A DNA stretch of 64,000 bases, from contig CM058236.1 of the NCBI GenBank assembly GCA_030180135.1, forward strand, positions 5,704,001-5,768,000, written 5' to 3'. The DNA comes from Orychophragmus violaceus. Lineage: Eukaryota > Streptophyta > Magnoliopsida > Brassicales > Brassicaceae. Below the pieces are notes generated by a model. The model had not been told where the DNA came from. It saw only the letters and a program-made list of their open reading frames with translations, and made no database searches. This document shows positions 63,978 through 64,000 of the stretch, piece after piece. Positions within the stretch are counted from its first letter, which is position 1, and each line of letters opens with the position of its first letter. The position numbers and the translations under genes were made by a program.

Positions 63978-64000
63978 TGATATATCATGGTTTTTACCGG
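63978..64000 (+). repeat. Start of another A-type LTR
   Basis: TGATATATCATGGTTTTTACC begins at 63978 directly after GATACTCC in the 3' region of element O, without a polypurine tract. It is more likely a new nested insertion than the 3' LTR of element O. The window ends before this can be decided. Confidence 0.6.

Noticed and set aside
63978..64000. 3' LTR of element O
   Set aside because: The polypurine tract and about 300 bases of the conserved 3' region that should precede it are missing.

Overview
This window looks like plant nuclear heterochromatin, most likely Brassicaceae and pericentromeric. I find no host gene. Almost every interpretable kilobase belongs to an LTR retrotransposon, and the elements are inserted into one another. 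The plant assignment rests on the primer-binding sites (an 18-nt match to the 3' end of plant tRNA-Asp, and initiator-Met sites), on the Athila-type Ty3/gypsy pol and 'ORF1' protein families, and on a typical plant Ty1/copia element. The Brassicaceae assignment is inference from the Athila/ORF1 families.

Layout from outside in. (O) A plus-strand Athila-like element, 5'-truncated, is split into 2789-3054 and 60121-63977. Into its integrase gene inserted (0) a minus-strand Athila-like element, whose LTRs now lie 57 kb apart (3055-4210 and 58969-60120) because it filled up with later insertions. Its pol (PR-RT-RNaseH-IN, minus strand, 16050 down to about 5486) carries frameshifts and stops, and is split by (1), a complete and very young element at 7188-13860 with 5-bp target duplications. 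From 16051 to 58640 lies a composite block. It holds a 1.6-kb segment present at both ends (16051-17644 and 57043-58640), chromovirus LTR remnants (17645-21502), an AT-rich stretch (21503-23200), a Tat-like gag remnant (23200-25933), complete element (2) at 25934-31104, a decayed chromovirus pol (31480-34260), a 5'-truncated copia element (about 34400-44647) that contains a complete copia (35905-43038), and minus-strand element (4) (44648-58224), whose gag-PR gene is split by complete element (3) at 47640-55283.

The main biological point is a family of related, recently active, non-autonomous Athila-like elements (1-4). None encodes RT or integrase, but each keeps a different open protein set. 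Element 1 has gag-protease. Element 2 has a gag-linker protein without gag or protease. Element 3 has a gag/protease-deleted protein plus an intact, apparently spliced 507-aa ATHILA ORF1 protein. Element 4 has gag-protease plus ORF1. They share candidate cis signals. These are paired palindromes built on CGATCG or CGACCGAC, spaced 20-22 bp and placed upstream of the TATA box, around the ORFs and inside them; two hairpins directly after the gag/pol stop codon with compensatory changes; three copies of the polypurine-tract core; and a covarying inverted repeat at the U3 end of the LTR. The same paired motif also occurs in a copia LTR in this window. A B-type autonomous element like element 0 is a plausible source of RT and integrase in trans (inference).

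All alignments and counts were made by eye. Identity values, element ages and family names should be treated accordingly.
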